This document shows, in pieces, positions 10,091 to 22,021 of a stretch of DNA of 38,661 bases. The translations under genes and the position numbers were made by a program. The first letter of the stretch is position 1. Every line of letters starts with the position of its first letter. Source of the stretch: Reticulitermes lucifugus (taxonomy: Eukaryota > Arthropoda > Insecta > Blattodea > Rhinotermitidae); NCBI GenBank assembly GCA_026260175.1, contig JAKCWW010000495.1, positions 7,053-45,713 on the forward strand, in the 5' to 3' direction. The notes beneath the pieces are model-generated. The model worked only from the letters and a program-made list of their open reading frames with translations, ran no database searches and was not told the DNA's origin.

Positions 10091-11517
10091 CAATAGTCAA
10101 AATAATAGCAGGATAACAATTAAATCATACAAAAATTAGTACTCAGAACAAGTACGATACACACGATTAAAAACATTTCGTGTGAGGTATTATGAGTCAT
10201 TTTTGAACTTCCTAAATTCATCAACAGAGCAAAAGGAGTGTTTATTTAATTATCGTCTGAATGCTGCTTTGAATTGCGCCTTATGAGGCTATGTGGCCAG
10301 CTGTTGAAATATTTGATGCCATCATATTACCTACTGTTGTGAAAACATGAACCTTTGACAAATGGTCTCTGGAGATGCTCAGTTGAGAGAGATGTAACCG
10401 TCCAGAAATTTAACCGTTGTTACGAAATCCGAAATTTCATAAGCGTCAACAAAAAACCACGTATTTGACCATACCTTGTGACGGTCTATTTCATTTCGCT
10501 TTTTCAGAAACAGTTCCTCTTATGCCCTTCACAAGGATCAGACTTGTTAAGTTCCCTGTGTTTGCTACCGGCCACGTGCGTCATTATTCTACATCAAATG
10601 TTGAATGTCTCGTTTAATATTACTACAGGATAACTGATAGTCACTGTTGTGTCACAATTCAGATGTAGGCTTCATGGGTAGGGAATGTGTCTGAAGTTAA
10701 AACGTTTCACAGTAACAAATTTCGTATGAAGACTGTACATAAAACTTAAGACATACACGCACGTCACCAGTTTCCATTTACAGACGCTCGGTCGGCTTCA
10801 TGTACAATTTGCGAGTTCACCTTTTCAGACAGCTGAGGGCTAAACACTGTGTTCCGCTTATGTACACACAGACGTCACATCAAAACAGGTTATTTGTATT
10901 TCTGTTCTTTTATTGATATTCAAGTACTTATTACAAGATAAACATAAATCTCTCCGTGTTTCTTAACTGAATAAACAACTCCATTTTAAGAAGGTGGGTG
11001 GTTTAAGAAAAGGAGGGGAGACGAGGTGTTCACTCCTACTGAACATCTTGTACTTTCGATACGGATCCTCGCTGCGGACCATTTGTTCAATAGCTTTGCA
11101 GCAGTGTGGCGGTTTGTGTGTGCGTAGCGGAAGTTCAGGCATCTGCCACGAAAGACAAATTAACTGCCATGAACATAAAAACTAGATGATCATAACTAAA
11201 TCTGTTATTCATTTACACGTATAAGAGTTAAGCGGTAGATTGAACAGTAGCTGAAAGAATATCCAACAAGACAATGACTGGAATTAAACAGCAGAATTTC
11301 AACGCAACTGAACACTCCAGGTCAGTTAAACAGTGTGATAAACTATAGTATGGGGATTACCGTTAAAATTAATTAAACTGATATTGAAATAAAACATACA
11401 ATGCTGTAGGCAATGTTCATATAGACAGGTCGTAACATGAGGATGGTGAAAGTGTTTTACTAATTTAGTTTGCATGAAGTGAATAAAATGGACGAACTGT
11501 TGGAAGGTTATTTCTCT
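10091..11517. other. anonymous AT-rich DNA, nothing recognised
   Basis: Only short open frames occur (10417-10617 + and 10994-11185 +), without motifs. No repeat family found elsewhere in the window was seen here. Confidence 0.5.
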
Positions 11518-11814
11518 CTGTACGTCTTTTTTTTAATGAAGGACCCTCGCACCACAGCCTTAAGGCTTTTTGTGCAACTCCAATGAACATGATGAGGATG
11601 AGCAGTTTTTTTTTACCAATTTTTACAATTAATGGAGCACCAGTGGAATGAAATCGACGGGGGAAAACCGACAACTCGGAGAAAAACCTGTCCTTGTGCC
11701 ACTTTGTCCACCACAAATCTCACATGGACTTGACCTGGGACCGAACCCCGGCCTCCATGGTGAGAGGCCGGCGACTAACCGCCTGAGCCATGGCACGGCC
11801 TTCTGTACGTCTTT
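11518..11814 (-). mobile_element. full-length tRNA-derived SINE, family S3, with 12-bp TSD
   Basis: Perfect 12-bp flanking duplications CTGTACGTCTTT lie at 11518-11529 and 11803-11814. On the minus strand the element begins GGCCGTGCCATGGCTCAGGC, with A box TGGCTCAGGCGG and B-box-like GGTTCGGTCCC, followed by the S3 body. It ends in an A-rich tail, seen as the T run after 11526 on the plus strand. Head, tail and TSD together show target-primed insertion by LINE machinery. It is the reference copy for the relics at 1982, 16783 and 34518. The overlapping open frames are non-coding. Confidence 0.92.
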
Positions 11815-13185
11815 ATATTTCATCTTCGAAACGAATGATCCTATTTCCATGAAATGTGTATTGGTTTGGCCTACACTAAACGTTTTGAATGTAATCTTTA
11901 TTACTTTCAATCAAGTGTCACTCCAACCCGCGAAACTCCAATAGAGTTCTTGTTTTGGAATTTCTCACCCTCGGAACATCGTACACAATTTGTATGATGA
12001 AGTAAAGTACGAGATGTTGTCAGTCTGCAAATTTTATTTGCAACATCGATAGGATGAGTAGTCAATTAAACTTAAATGAAAATATTTTCTGCCGCTACTA
12101 ACAGGCGTGTGAGTAGTTTCATAGCAATACTTTGCGTTTGCAGCGTAGTGGAATGAAATAGTGGCTTCCTTTTTCCTTGCTGTTGAAAATACCCTGTCTT
12201 TAACTGTTGTTTCACGCCCAAGTTAGCTAAATTGGTTACAGGAACAATTTTGTGACTTTTCTTTGTAAAAATGAAATTAACAAATAAAAAAGTCTGTAAA
12301 CAGTTATGTACTGACCGTCTTTGGTAAATTAAACAAGTTTTGTGTTTAAGAGCGAATGAAAAATTATGTGGCTCGATGTATGCATAATAATCTTGCAAGG
12401 TTTAAGTCTAGCTTTACATGAATTGTGACAGGATAAGGCAACCGAAAGCTAGATGAGAAGATAGCAGAAATAAAGGATTTAATGTATTTCATGGAGACTG
12501 AGTCTGATAAATCACAAATTTAGTGGTATGAGAAAGACAAATTGTAATTGTGACTGTATACGTTTTACGGCAGCAGTAAATGAATACCAAGGCCAATTAT
12601 CTATATAAAATCGCAAAAAAAAGCATTTGTAAAATAGGTCTGTGTGTGTACTCCAATTTGAAACACGTGATTTTACTCTTATTTGTGGGATGCAGAGCAG
12701 TTCTTCACATTCTTTTGAACTTGCTCCTATCAGTGTGTGCAGGCCTTATTTAAAAATGTTTCAGCTTTCGTACGTGTGTTTGCTCAACCGGGTCACAACA
12801 AATAGAAGTGCGAAACAGTGATTGGTGTAGCCTCCAGCCGAAGGTCGTTATGACAGACATATGAGGAATTATGAATGCCACAGCAGAGAAAAAGCAAGTA
12901 TAGCATGTCTCGCTAGTAATGTAATTTCGGGAGGTAGCGCCTTAAAATGAACAAAGACCTTTGCGTTTCAGGCGTTAAGCTAAAATATTAGACGCCCAAA
13001 ATCGACTCTCAAGGACAAACTACCAAAGTCGTAATTTTTTTTCAAATTAAACAAATTACGTAACAAAGTTTATAAGGTAATAAAATCGCAGATGGGATGG
13101 CCGTGCTGTGTAGCAGCATGGGTTTCGATGAGAAATACAAGTTAGTCGGAGAACTTGAAGGGCAGGCCATTGAAGGATTTAGATG
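11815..13185. other. anonymous AT-rich DNA
   Basis: A minus-strand frame of 108 codons (12072-12398) has no recognised domain and average local composition. No repeat relationship was found. Confidence 0.45.
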
Positions 13186-13189
13186 TTTA

Positions 13190-13321
13190 TGTGGGTGTGT
13201 TAACCTAAAATGGATATTAAATAAGGAAGGTGGGGACTGGATTAATTTAGCCCAGGATGCGGGTGTTTGCCTGTCTTATGAACACGGTACTGAACCTAAA
13301 GCCGGATTAAATAGTGTAACT
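13190..13321 (+). pseudogene. short relic of a LINE C-terminal tail
   Basis: Within an open frame (13097-13360) the segment GGDWINLAQDAG resembles the (G)DWIxLAQDRDxWR motif at the extreme C-terminus of insect LINE ORF2 proteins. The following residues no longer fit, presumably through small indels. The S4 SINE at 13322 was inserted immediately downstream. The upstream half of the frame is not recognised. Confidence 0.4.
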
Positions 13322-13607
13322 AAGCAGCAGTTGGCCGATCCCAGTGGCCGTGCGGTCTAAGGCGTGGGTCTTCGGCCGCTCGCTTACTAGGANNNNNNNN
13401 NNNNNNNNNNNNNNNNNNNNNNNNNNNNNNNNNNNNNNNNNNNNNNNNNNNNNNNNNNNNNNNNNNNNNNNNNNNNNNNNNNNNNNNNNNNNNNNNNNNN
13501 NNNNNNNNNNNNNNNNNNNNNNNNNNNNNNNNNATGAAACCTCGACGAACGAGGAGGCCCAGGCCCATATAGGGCTGTCGAGCCATAGAAAAAAAAAGCA
13601 GCAGTTG
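13322..13607 (+). mobile_element. tRNA-derived SINE, family S4, with perfect 12-bp TSD (interrupted by gap)
   Basis: Direct repeats AAGCAGCAGTTG at 13322-13333 and 13596-13607 flank the element. The head contains TGGCCGTGCGGTCTAAGGCG (13343-13362), close to the D-arm region of class-II (Leu/Ser-type) tRNAs, and its first part works as an A box. The 3' part (GGCCCAGGCCCATATAGGGC, then CATAGAAAAAAAAA) ends in a short poly(A). The middle, with the B box, falls in the gap. The perfect TSD suggests a fairly recent insertion. Confidence 0.85.
13393..13533. other. assembly gap (141 N)
   Basis: A run of 141 unknown bases lies entirely inside the S4 SINE. Assemblers commonly break in high-copy repeats. 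Translations with X residues across this gap carry no information. Confidence 1.
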
Positions 13608-14023
13608 ACTTGTCAAAAAGGGCTCTACTCGGTGAAATAACTTGTGACTTTAACAGAACCCCATTTAAACAAATTGTTATAACAGGAGGAAAAGAGCAAA
13701 GTGGGGAAGTGCGCGCAGATGTTGGTATGGCTGCCACAGGGAACACCAAAATTTCTAAAGTAATACTGACTTTAACTGAAAAATTAATCAAATTCTACGT
13801 ACAATACTCCGCGTGACATAGAGCCGTGTACTGTACAATTACACGTAATCCAGGGCATCGTAAATGCCGCCACCAATGTGTTTCGTGCGGCCACAAGATA
13901 TTTTCATGCCTAACAAATTCAGTTTTAAAACTATACAGACAGGACGTGAGGAAACGAGGGAGAGAGAAATGTATTTGTACATTATATGTGGTCTATGGTT
14001 CTCATGGCAGTGATTATGAATGT

Positions 14024-14106
14024 TACCAACTTCTGGGATGTGGCTGTATGTAGTCTTGCAGAAATTTACCGAAATTTCGGAGGAACCTACTGCCTCCTTC
14101 TTCAGA
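14024..14106 (-). ncRNA. hammerhead-like motif with tail (copy C)
   Basis: Minus strand: intact CTGAAGA (14105-14099), one extra base, stem II GGAGG (14097-14093) paired with CCTCC (14083-14079), GAAA (14078-14075). The stem III palindrome expected as ACGT reads ATTT, so the NUH site is doubtful. The flanks AAT and GGT do not pair as stem I. The tail continues to ..CACATCCCAGAAG, as in copies B, D and F. Confidence 0.45.
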
Positions 14107-14378
14107 TTGTATTATGTTGTAAGAAGGCGTGAATAAACAGGTACATCTGCATTTGCCGATTTTGAACTTGGGCGCCGCACAAATGCAAGTCAGACGTTCC
14201 TCCCCTGTTCTACCCTGCTCGTTAGGTTTCAATAAACTGTTAACGTTTCTCATGATAACGTACAGCTTGTGCTTGTCACAGCATTCTGCACATGCTACTG
14301 TATTCTTGGAAACCAGCATTGTTATAAGAAAGTGCAACATTTCGTTTTCTTTGAATTTCAATGAAATTGCCTATAACA

Positions 14379-14755
14379 GGGGTGGCCAGATAGACGCGCT
14401 TCGGGAGCCACGCTTCATGAGGCCACTTAGACCAAATAAAATATTTTTCCATATATTTTATGGCTTTTTATTTCTCTTCATCCAAATACAATACGTTAAT
14501 TTCAGTTAGTTGTGGGTTTTCTCTCTTTAGAAGATGTTGAAACGCCTTTCACGGCCAGCCTCGTGTGTGTGTGGCCACGTCCGACATATAAAATGACGCC
14601 ATCGAGTATTATTCCATTCAAGCAGGACGAGGTGGGAGGGCATGTAGCATTGCACGGAAGACATGCCAAATAAATCTGAGGCCTGTGACTTCAGATGGAA
14701 TGTCTGGAGGACTTCTTCCGGTCTGCCAACCAACCAGCAGAAATGTGGTAGTGAT
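14379..14755 (+). mobile_element. hAT-like non-autonomous element, left terminus
   Basis: ACAGGGGTGGCCAGATAGAC followed by GCGCTTCGGGAGCCACGC matches the familiar hAT terminal pattern (CAGGGGTGGCCA, then a GCTC/GAGCC-like stem). An internal segment (14540-14561, CGCCTTTCACGGCCAGCC) is shared with the element at 6436. No transposase frame is present. The right end is not securely placed. Confidence 0.4.
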
Positions 14756-16155
14756 ACACATCTAGGTAGGCCTATTTCAAGAAAACAGTAACCCTCGTAT
14801 AACGGTATTAGGTTCAGCCCACTTTATCTCGCTCAGACACAGTTTTCTCTGGCCACACATATTCCTTCTCCTCCGTCCGGATGTAGAAAGTGAGTGGGCT
14901 TTGCGGACAGCCTAATTTGTGTGTAGATATTTGAGTAGCCAGTTATAATGTTATTGAACCATAGCGTCTTAGTCATCAGCAGCAATTTTGTTACTGCTGT
15001 CCCCAACTGTACCATAATTTAAGCGCTTAAAACGAGGGTAACTTAATAGTGGTTTTCCAAAATGTCGAATCCGAAGTCTGAAACCTCAGCTTGATAAGAC
15101 CTTTCTAAGATCTTCAGTGATTGTTTTTCGACATTGGGTCTTATACGTGTGTAGGCCCATATTCTGAACTTTTTCCTTGATTTTGACACGAACGGCACGT
15201 ACTGCTGTGCAACGTGAGCTAGAGGAGAACCGAACGTGAGACAAGCGACGAACGATTTCAGAGGCTAGACTTTTTACGTACATTTGCAGATTAAATGTTC
15301 ACCGAAGGCCGCATTCGAGTGGTTATCACAGCTGCTTCGTATTGTGGAGGTCTCACTGTCAAATTTCAGTACTGACTGAGGTTCTTCATGGTTTCCCTCA
15401 GACAGTCCTGACAAAGGCACGAATAATATTTGAAGTCAGGCCACGACCCCTTCCTTCCACATCCTTTCAAGTGTGTTATTAATTTATGTTAACATTCGAC
15501 ACTGTACAGTCTGAGTTGCTGAAAGGGTCGTTCAAGGTGAAAAGGCAAACTTGCCCCTGTGCATGAGTGAACACCATACCGCGAGGACGTAACAGTAGAC
15601 ATATGCTCAATGTCAGCACTAAATGTACATGGTGGTGAGCTTCACCACGCCCGGACGTTGAGCCCCAGGTATTTAGGCAGCTTGGTGGACGTGAAAGCCA
15701 ATCTGGACATAGTGTTGGAGAGAAAAGTTTCATTCTTGCCCCTGCCCGTAACCAGTCGCTGAATCGACTCACGTATACCGGTTACTTGAAGGTCTCGTTA
15801 AACATACCAGAAATATATAAATTTGTATTGAATTTTCCAAATTAATGTCGGCAGTTTCAATACAGAAATACAAGTACTCGTACGTATTCGACGCATATTA
15901 TTCGTCTTACTGCTAACTTAAACTGGGTTCGATAGATCTTTAGTTTGACTTATCACTCTTCGAACTGCTACTTTATAAAATTCACAGGTCTGTAGTTGAC
16001 CGCCACCCACCAAAAAATTATAATTAATTTTATGCAGCCTCCACCACCATGAATAGATTTGATGATTTCAGTGAGTTTATGTTCGGGCAGGAAGTAGATG
16101 TACCGCCTCTTTTTAGTAATTACATTTTTATTTTTGTACCAAATAAAACAGAGAT
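14756..16155. other. anonymous DNA, nothing recognised
   Basis: Short open frames at 15086-15283 and 15479-15772, both minus, have no recognised motif. No tRNA-like box pair or SINE body was seen. Confidence 0.45.
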
Positions 16156-16386
16156 AAAAACAACTTTATAAAATAAAACCGTTTCATTGAAAACAAAGTT
16201 TGATCAATGGAATTTAAAGAATAAAATAATAAATAGAAACATTTGGCCTCTGCTAATAAAAAGGAGTTGAAAACCCGATTCATACGTTTAGTCCGATTTC
16301 GACTGCCATGCCTGAGACAAAATTTAAAAAAAAATGCTTGCGACCCCTAAGGGCCACGTCCCACAATGTGAGAACCTCTGGATTAT
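16156..16386 (-). mobile_element. hAT-like terminus (second type)
   Basis: The minus strand from 16386 begins CAGAGGTTCTCACATTGTGG and continues GGCCCTTAGGGGTCGC, very like the CAGxGGTTCTCAACCTGTGG..GGTCGC termini of many hAT elements. The interior is A-rich and non-coding. The opposite terminus was not found, so this is a one-ended fragment. Confidence 0.45.
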
Positions 16387-16782
16387 TAATAAACTGACAA
16401 TAAACCACTGTACCAGTGAACATTGTGTTTCTAATGAGAAATCGTACGTAAATTCAAACCCTTGCTATCGATTCAACTTTTTCTGAAGGTGAGTTTAACT
16501 TGAAAGGCGCGTGGCACCATCATACGGAACTACTACACGTGTGTCATTTATAGAGGGTGCCTATCAGACTACCAGAGTGCGTGGCAGAGCTGTATGTGAA
16601 CGGACACACAACGGTATTATTTTATTCAACTTGAAAATGTCGTTTTCCTTACATATATTATTACATTGTCTTTGAGTCGAAAAGGACGTAGTTTACGTAG
16701 GTAGAGTGTAGGGCTTACAGTAAAGCCAAAAAGGAAAGTAGCCATAAATGTAAAGATGCCCGAAACACTTTATTATCGCCCT

Positions 16783-17003
16783 TCTTTTTTTTTTGTATTC
16801 TCGTGGTGAAGTGAGATGTTATCTCGGGTCCAGTGTCAGCCACCGGATGATAGGTGAAGTATGGTGCACTGGTGGAATTACAGCTGACAGGAAGACATAT
16901 CCATTGCCTCCCTGTCAACCACTAACCTCACGTGGATTGCCCTGCGACTGAACCCGGACCTTCTTGGTGGGAAGCTAGTAGCTAACGGCCTGAGCTTTGG
17001 CCC
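16783..17003 (-). mobile_element. SINE family S3, diverged copy
   Basis: The order of blocks matches the 11518 copy on the minus strand: head region GGCCGTTAGCTACTAGC near 16985-16969, body through the GTGGTTGACAGG and CACCAGTGCACCAT equivalents, and an A-rich tail seen as the T run at about 16784-16794. A and B boxes are mutated. No TSD was identified. Confidence 0.6.
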
Positions 17004-17423
17004 AGCTCTTTCCTCATCGCATTAGTATATGAAACAGCTGTATGTAAGACAGTGACATTGAAAGTACACATAAGGCATACATACGTGTTGCGTGTAGTCC
17101 CATATGGTGAGATGTTCGGTGATTGTAGAAATTCCCGTGGCTATTGGTAACGCTGCCTTTGCAATAGACCATATTGTCATGCCTAGTCTTTCTTGTACTA
17201 CCACCCCCCCCTCTCTAGATAAAACAGCATATAGGCCTATATTTTCCTCTTGTCCTGCATTCTTTTATGTCTCGTAAGTTTTAGATTATATCTTGACCAA
17301 GTAGCGTAATTTGGGAATGCTGTTCTCACTGGCAGTTACTGCTGACCAGCTCTCTACAGCGTAACTGTACCGCAAGTTTGCAAGGGCGGATGCGGAGCAA
17401 TGCACGTTGTTATTGCAGTGTAA
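17004..17423. other. anonymous DNA, nothing recognised
   Basis: A run of C (about 17203-17210) and a minus-strand 60-codon frame are the only features. Nothing was assigned. Confidence 0.4.
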
Positions 17424-17479
17424 TAAAAGGTAAAAGGTAAAGTTCTCCCTAGAACGGGCCATGAAGGCCCAGAGGGGTA
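17424..17479 (-). mobile_element. SINE family S1, 3'-end fragment
   Basis: The minus strand reads CCCCTCTGGGCCTTCATGGC, then CCGTTCTAGGGAGAACTTTA and CCTTTTACCTTTTA. It matches the terminus of the S1 copy at 3520-3564 and ends like the copy at 620-895. Only the last 56 bp are present, as in a heavily 5'-truncated insertion. Confidence 0.75.
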
Positions 17480-17975
17480 ATATCTTGAAAAATTTCTGAA
17501 TATTGATTAGGCTTAATTCTATTTCACTTAAAGATTCTATCTCTATTTGGAGATTACTTTTATAATGTATAGTTACATTTACTGTTAGGTTTGTAGTTTC
17601 TATTCACAATTTATAGTTTTCTTTGGTTGTTATACAGGGAGTTCTTTTGTCGAGCTTCCACTGAGGCGCTCTTCTTTTGAATTCGGTCCGATCCCTAATG
17701 CGTAATTTCTCTTTATAGCAGCGCTGTCTAGAAACCTCGCTGTGTTACTTTATTGTCCTTTGTGTGCAGTATTCAATATGACCAAACCTGCGGTGAGATA
17801 TGGAAAGTATGACATGTAGGGGAATTCGGTTTCCATGGAAATGAGGCGCCCTGGGAGAGCCTCCTGTACCATGCGTCGATCTTTCCTAGCTGTATGGGAT
17901 GCGGCACGTTTCTCAGAGTCCTTCCGTTTATCTATGACGTAGTGCACATTTTCATTGCGGTAGTTTTTCTTACAT

Positions 17976-18227
17976 CACAGGCTGGACGGTCCGGGGTTCG
18001 AACCCCAGTGTGGGCGAGATTTTTGTTACCCGTCCAGACTGGCCCCGAGGCCCACCCAGTTTCCTGTGTAATGGGTAGCGTGTGTCCTTCACGCGGGTAG
18101 AGCGGCCGGAGCGTGGTGTTGACCACCCACCCTCATCTAGGGCCGAGGTTGAAGAAAGAGTAGAGCTATACCTCTACCCCTCTGTGTGCCTCCATGTCAT
18201 ATTATGGGGTGGCATTTACTTTTTACC
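17976..18227 (+). mobile_element. tRNA-derived SINE, family S1 (copy 3)
   Basis: B box GGTTCGAACCC (17995-18005) is well preserved; the A box is missing or truncated. The body follows in S1 order (GGGCGAGATTTTTG, CGTCCAGACTGGCCCCGAGG, CGGGTAGAGC, GCGTGGTGTTGACCACCCAC, CATCTAGGGCCGAGGTT). The core hairpin is perfect: GTAGAG 18160-18165, loop CTATAC, CTCTAC 18172-18177. The end is the TACTTTTTACC terminus. The open frames at 17894-18369 are repeat-derived. Confidence 0.87.
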
Positions 18228-18477
18228 GACTAAAGGCTTGGTCACTACTTGCAGTATTTTCTGCATGAACAGGAAAATTATTCCAAGTGAACGTTTTTCG
18301 ACATATTTGTTGCAGTTTACATCCCCCTTAACCAAACAACAGGCACAGCAGGCAATCGGTTCTCGCTAACACGTAACAAAACCCCATCTCTGTACATGTT
18401 TGCTCACTGCGGTGATCGTCTTTGGGGAAGACTTTGCGGCCTACTGTGAATACTGTAATATATGTATGTCACGTCAT

Positions 18478-18795
18478 GTGTCGGAGTTTCTCAGCCTTTC
18501 TGGTACCACGGACCCCGTTCCCAAAATTATCTGAACTCTCAGACTTCTTACACACAGTTTGCTGTAACACTTGAAGTTGGAATATTTAGAAATAAGAAAC
18601 AAACTTTAAAAACCTTTATTAAGCCAGTGTAAAGGTTTACTACAAGAACAATAATGCTTCTTACGGTAATAAAAATTGAAGTAAGACAGAAAAGCCTACA
18701 AAAAAATCACAGATATGTTCTACTGAGAAGAATCTGGTCAAATCACGGGCCTCTGGTGCATAACTTGCGGACCCCTGGTAGAAAAACATCGATAT
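18478..18795 (+). mobile_element. hAT-like MITE, tentative
   Basis: The left part GGAGTTTCTCAGCCTTTCTG followed by GTACCACGGACCCCG is the classic hAT-type start (GTTTCTCAACCTTTTTGG..CGGACCCC). At the right, GCGGACCCCTGGTAGAAAAA ends near 18790, and its reverse complement (TTTTTCTACCAGGGGTCCGC) resembles the left end only imperfectly. The interior lacks a transposase frame. The 118-codon minus-strand frame starting in it has no recognised domain. Confidence 0.4.
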
Positions 18796-21654
18796 ATTGT
18801 ATCTTGCTTTGACACGATGAGGCTTCTGGACAAAAATGCATATAATTTTACCTGTTTTATTTTGGTGTAAAATATATTCCCTAGTATCTGAAAAGAATTT
18901 CATTGAGAACAAAGAGCTGAAGAAGATACTGAGACCTACTAGAGGTGAAATAAACGATAGCTGGACAAAATTACATAAATGAATCCATAGTTTGTTTTGT
19001 TTACCTAATATTTCCAATGGAGTTAAATTATTGAAATGGGTCGAAGCGTTTCAAGGCAAGAGGTAACTGGAATACTGATTAGGGGAGAACGGCTATAATA
19101 TTAACATACATATTGGAGGAATGTGGTAACATTTATGTACAGTGACGGGATTGGTATTAGATATATTGGGCTCTAATTTTCTAATAACAGAGAAATAGCT
19201 TAGTAACAACAGATTTATATTTGACTACACTTTTTATCCTAGGAACATAACTTAGTAACAGTTTCTTGCGGCGCCTTTTTATAAGAAGCTGCAAGAGCTA
19301 ATTCATGTATAAGAAATGTTCGAGTTGCCTTGAACAGTACACAGTACCTCATCACCACCGAGCTGCATTCCGAGCCGAGGTCAGCAACTTGGATGACAAG
19401 GCCTATTTGACATGACATACATGGTACGCTGAATGTACGCAACATTGAAGTCTGTAGTAAAAATATTAAGTATTTATGGCTGCCAAACAGTAGCTCTTCA
19501 TAACAGCAATAAAGTTTCAGTTTCTTTGTATGCAGTTCGTACAAAAGAAGTTGCGATATTAGTGCATTTTTGTTACAAATTGCAGTCATTTTTGTTGTTT
19601 AAACGTGAAGGGTTGCTGAAGATTTTCAAACATATTTAAATGAGCCACGTATAGGATTAGAACAAAGTTGATGTATAGGCCTAAAAACGCGATTCAGATA
19701 GGCCTGTTCTCAAAACATTTAAGGCCTCTGTTAAGTTTCATTGTAACCCCATCAACTGTCATCCAGTATATTGCCCTGGCTGTCTTGCTGTTGCCATGAA
19801 TAACCAGGAATTCCGAGCAGAATGCATAAAATATACTTTTCTCTTGCATAGATTTCTACTTATACAGGTCCATTAGAACGCTTATTACTGATGTTTGTAA
19901 AGAACTTCTTAGGCACAGGTTCTGTAGAGTCTACCTTAATTTCATCGGGTTAACTCAAAGTTTGGCCCCCTTGCCATGTTATATGTATCGACATAACAGT
20001 ACATAGGTAATACGAGTATATAGGGATCTTCAAGAACTAGCCGCAAATCAGTTTCAGTTTTATAGCTCTAGTGTTTTATTCGTCTTCATCATCAGAGTCG
20101 ACCGTGATGACAGAGATAAAGCAGGTCTCCAAAACTTTCGTTGTTAACTCAACTTTGACGCAGAATTATATGCGTTGCACATATTTTGTGTTGCACTCAA
20201 AAAAATGTTTGCTTTATAACATTTTCGGGCGCAGTTATAAGTTCCAGTTTAGAATTAGCCTTCCATCTGCACCAAAGTTCTCTCCCAATTCTTGTAGGAA
20301 TTTCTAGTCGGCACCATGCCTAGGCTGCTACATGCCCTTCCATACAGACGTATGTGGGTGAATGATGCTAATGTTTAGAGGAGGATACAGACGTCGATGC
20401 TTTCATTATGTAATTTTCTCTACTCTCCTGTAACTTCCTCTTAGGTACAACTATCGTACTCTCTTCATGGTTTTATTCTGAACGCTGTTGGTCATTGTTC
20501 GCCTCAGAGTGAAAGGTCAAGTTTTACATGAATATAAAACAATACTGATAGGTAACATTAGAGTTCAGTATATTGTAACTTTTCGGTTTTTAGATCAGAT
20601 ACAAGAAGACACAGAATTCTAACTGAACGGTATCAAGTATTTTTCAGAATTTTATTTGTCCTGAATTTGGTCGTGAATAAAATTTTTATGCTCCTCTCTT
20701 AGTCGTTAAGTTAACAGTTGATGTAGACCTCAAGATGATGTGTTGTATCAAATTCCACTCGTGTTTGACCTTCCGAATGGCGTAATCTGCAGTGACGTTA
20801 TAAAGTAATGTTGATAAGACGTCTGTTTTCATTGAGGACTGGTAGGCTTACGTTTACAACGAGGCACTCCGCGTCGTTTTGAGATAGTTGGGAACGCAGA
20901 CTGCAGTTCTGGCTGGCACATTTTATTACAGCTGGACTCTTTTTATCACGTGTGTCACTTTCACGACGTGCTGCAGGAAGGCTCGATTTTCTAGACCTCG
21001 CCTGTGCCATATCCATAAAGGGCAGTTGCTGGGGGAGACAATTGAATAATCACCTGTGGCAGAGAACAAAGCATACCATTCTGTATTTCTCTGAGCGTGT
21101 CCAAGTAAAATTACAAGGAAGGGGGGGAGAAGCTGACGATAAGGAAGGGAAGAGACAATAGAAAATAATGTACAAATTTGAATAAAAAATGATGTATAGG
21201 ACCACGAGTCTCAATCCCCCCACACACCATAGAACGTGGCCATACTGATCTTCACGTGATTTTTCAAATGTAATGGAGCCAAATATTTTCTAATGTTTTT
21301 AAAGTCTTGAGCCGCTTGAGGGCTGGGATCGCGATTTCGAATTCTGATCGACGTATGCATGTATGTATGCTTTTCTCTGTCATTGTTTGCCTTTTGCATG
21401 TGGAGGCTTTGCGATGGGCTGTTCCCTCGGTGTATGAGTTTCACCAAATATCATTTAAGTAGTCAGTCATTTCAGAATAACATATCGGAGGTCTGCAATC
21501 TGCCCGACTGAAGGCGTTTTTTAACGATCGCGATGTAAAGAAAGAAATGACAAGTGAAATTTGTAATACGCGGTAACTGCATGGAAAGTAGCGAGCAGAA
21601 AGAAGCAAATATGCCCTGTTTTAAGGCACTACCCCGGCAGTTTTCTAGAGAGAT
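18796..21654. other. anonymous AT-rich DNA, nothing recognised
   Basis: Open frames at 19239-19589 (-) and 20071-20307 (+) lack motifs. A G run of seven at 21121-21127 was noted. No SINE head, LINE tail or RNA gene was recognised in these 2.8 kb. Confidence 0.45.
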
Positions 21655-21765
21655 TGAGGAAAACTACGAACTTCATCAGACAGAATAGTCTGCATCCTTG
21701 ACTATACTCGAACCCCGTACCTTTCGGATACAAATAGAAGCGTGACCGCTCGGCCTCGGTAGTAG
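21655..21765 (-). mobile_element. tRNA-like SINE head (Leu/Ser type)
   Basis: The minus strand has an A-box-like AGGCCGAGCGGT (plus 21745-21756) and, about 31 nt on, B-box-like GGTTCGAGTAT (21704-21714). The spacing and sequence resemble a class-II tRNA 5' half, as in S4. The acceptor stem does not close, so this is probably a tRNA-derived SINE and not a tRNA gene. Body and tail are not defined. Confidence 0.5.
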
Positions 21766-22021
21766 ATCTAGAGGCACAGTTTCTAATTTCTTGCAGGTCT
21801 TCATTTTGTGATGCTCGATTGGCGGACAAGAAGCATGTTATGCTTCAAACGAGTGCTGACCTGTATTCTTATTAATCTAACGTTTAGAGAACATACCTAG
21901 AACATACGGACACATTCACATCTCGATCTGTACAGTACCACATGGTCTGCAGTCTAGGAGACTAACGTGAGGTGATCGGACAGCCCAAATATGGGAAAAA
22001 TAAATGGATACTGTATTTTTG

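Noticed and set aside
9667-10139. Several long open frames rich in Tyr-Ile-His-Thr or Val-Cys-Met on both strands
   Set aside because: They arise because the 4-bp repeat has no stop in several frames. Mirror-image openness on both strands is expected from the microsatellite.
13320-13791. Open frames containing long X runs
   Set aside because: They are created by the 141-N gap and the S4 SINE.
20080-20115. CTGATGATGAAGACGAATAAAAC (minus strand) as a hammerhead
   Set aside because: No stem II pairs between CTGATGA and AAAAC.
21704-21760. tRNA-Ser/Leu gene on the minus strand
   Set aside because: The B box is imperfect (GGTTCGAGTAT) and the acceptor stem cannot be closed.
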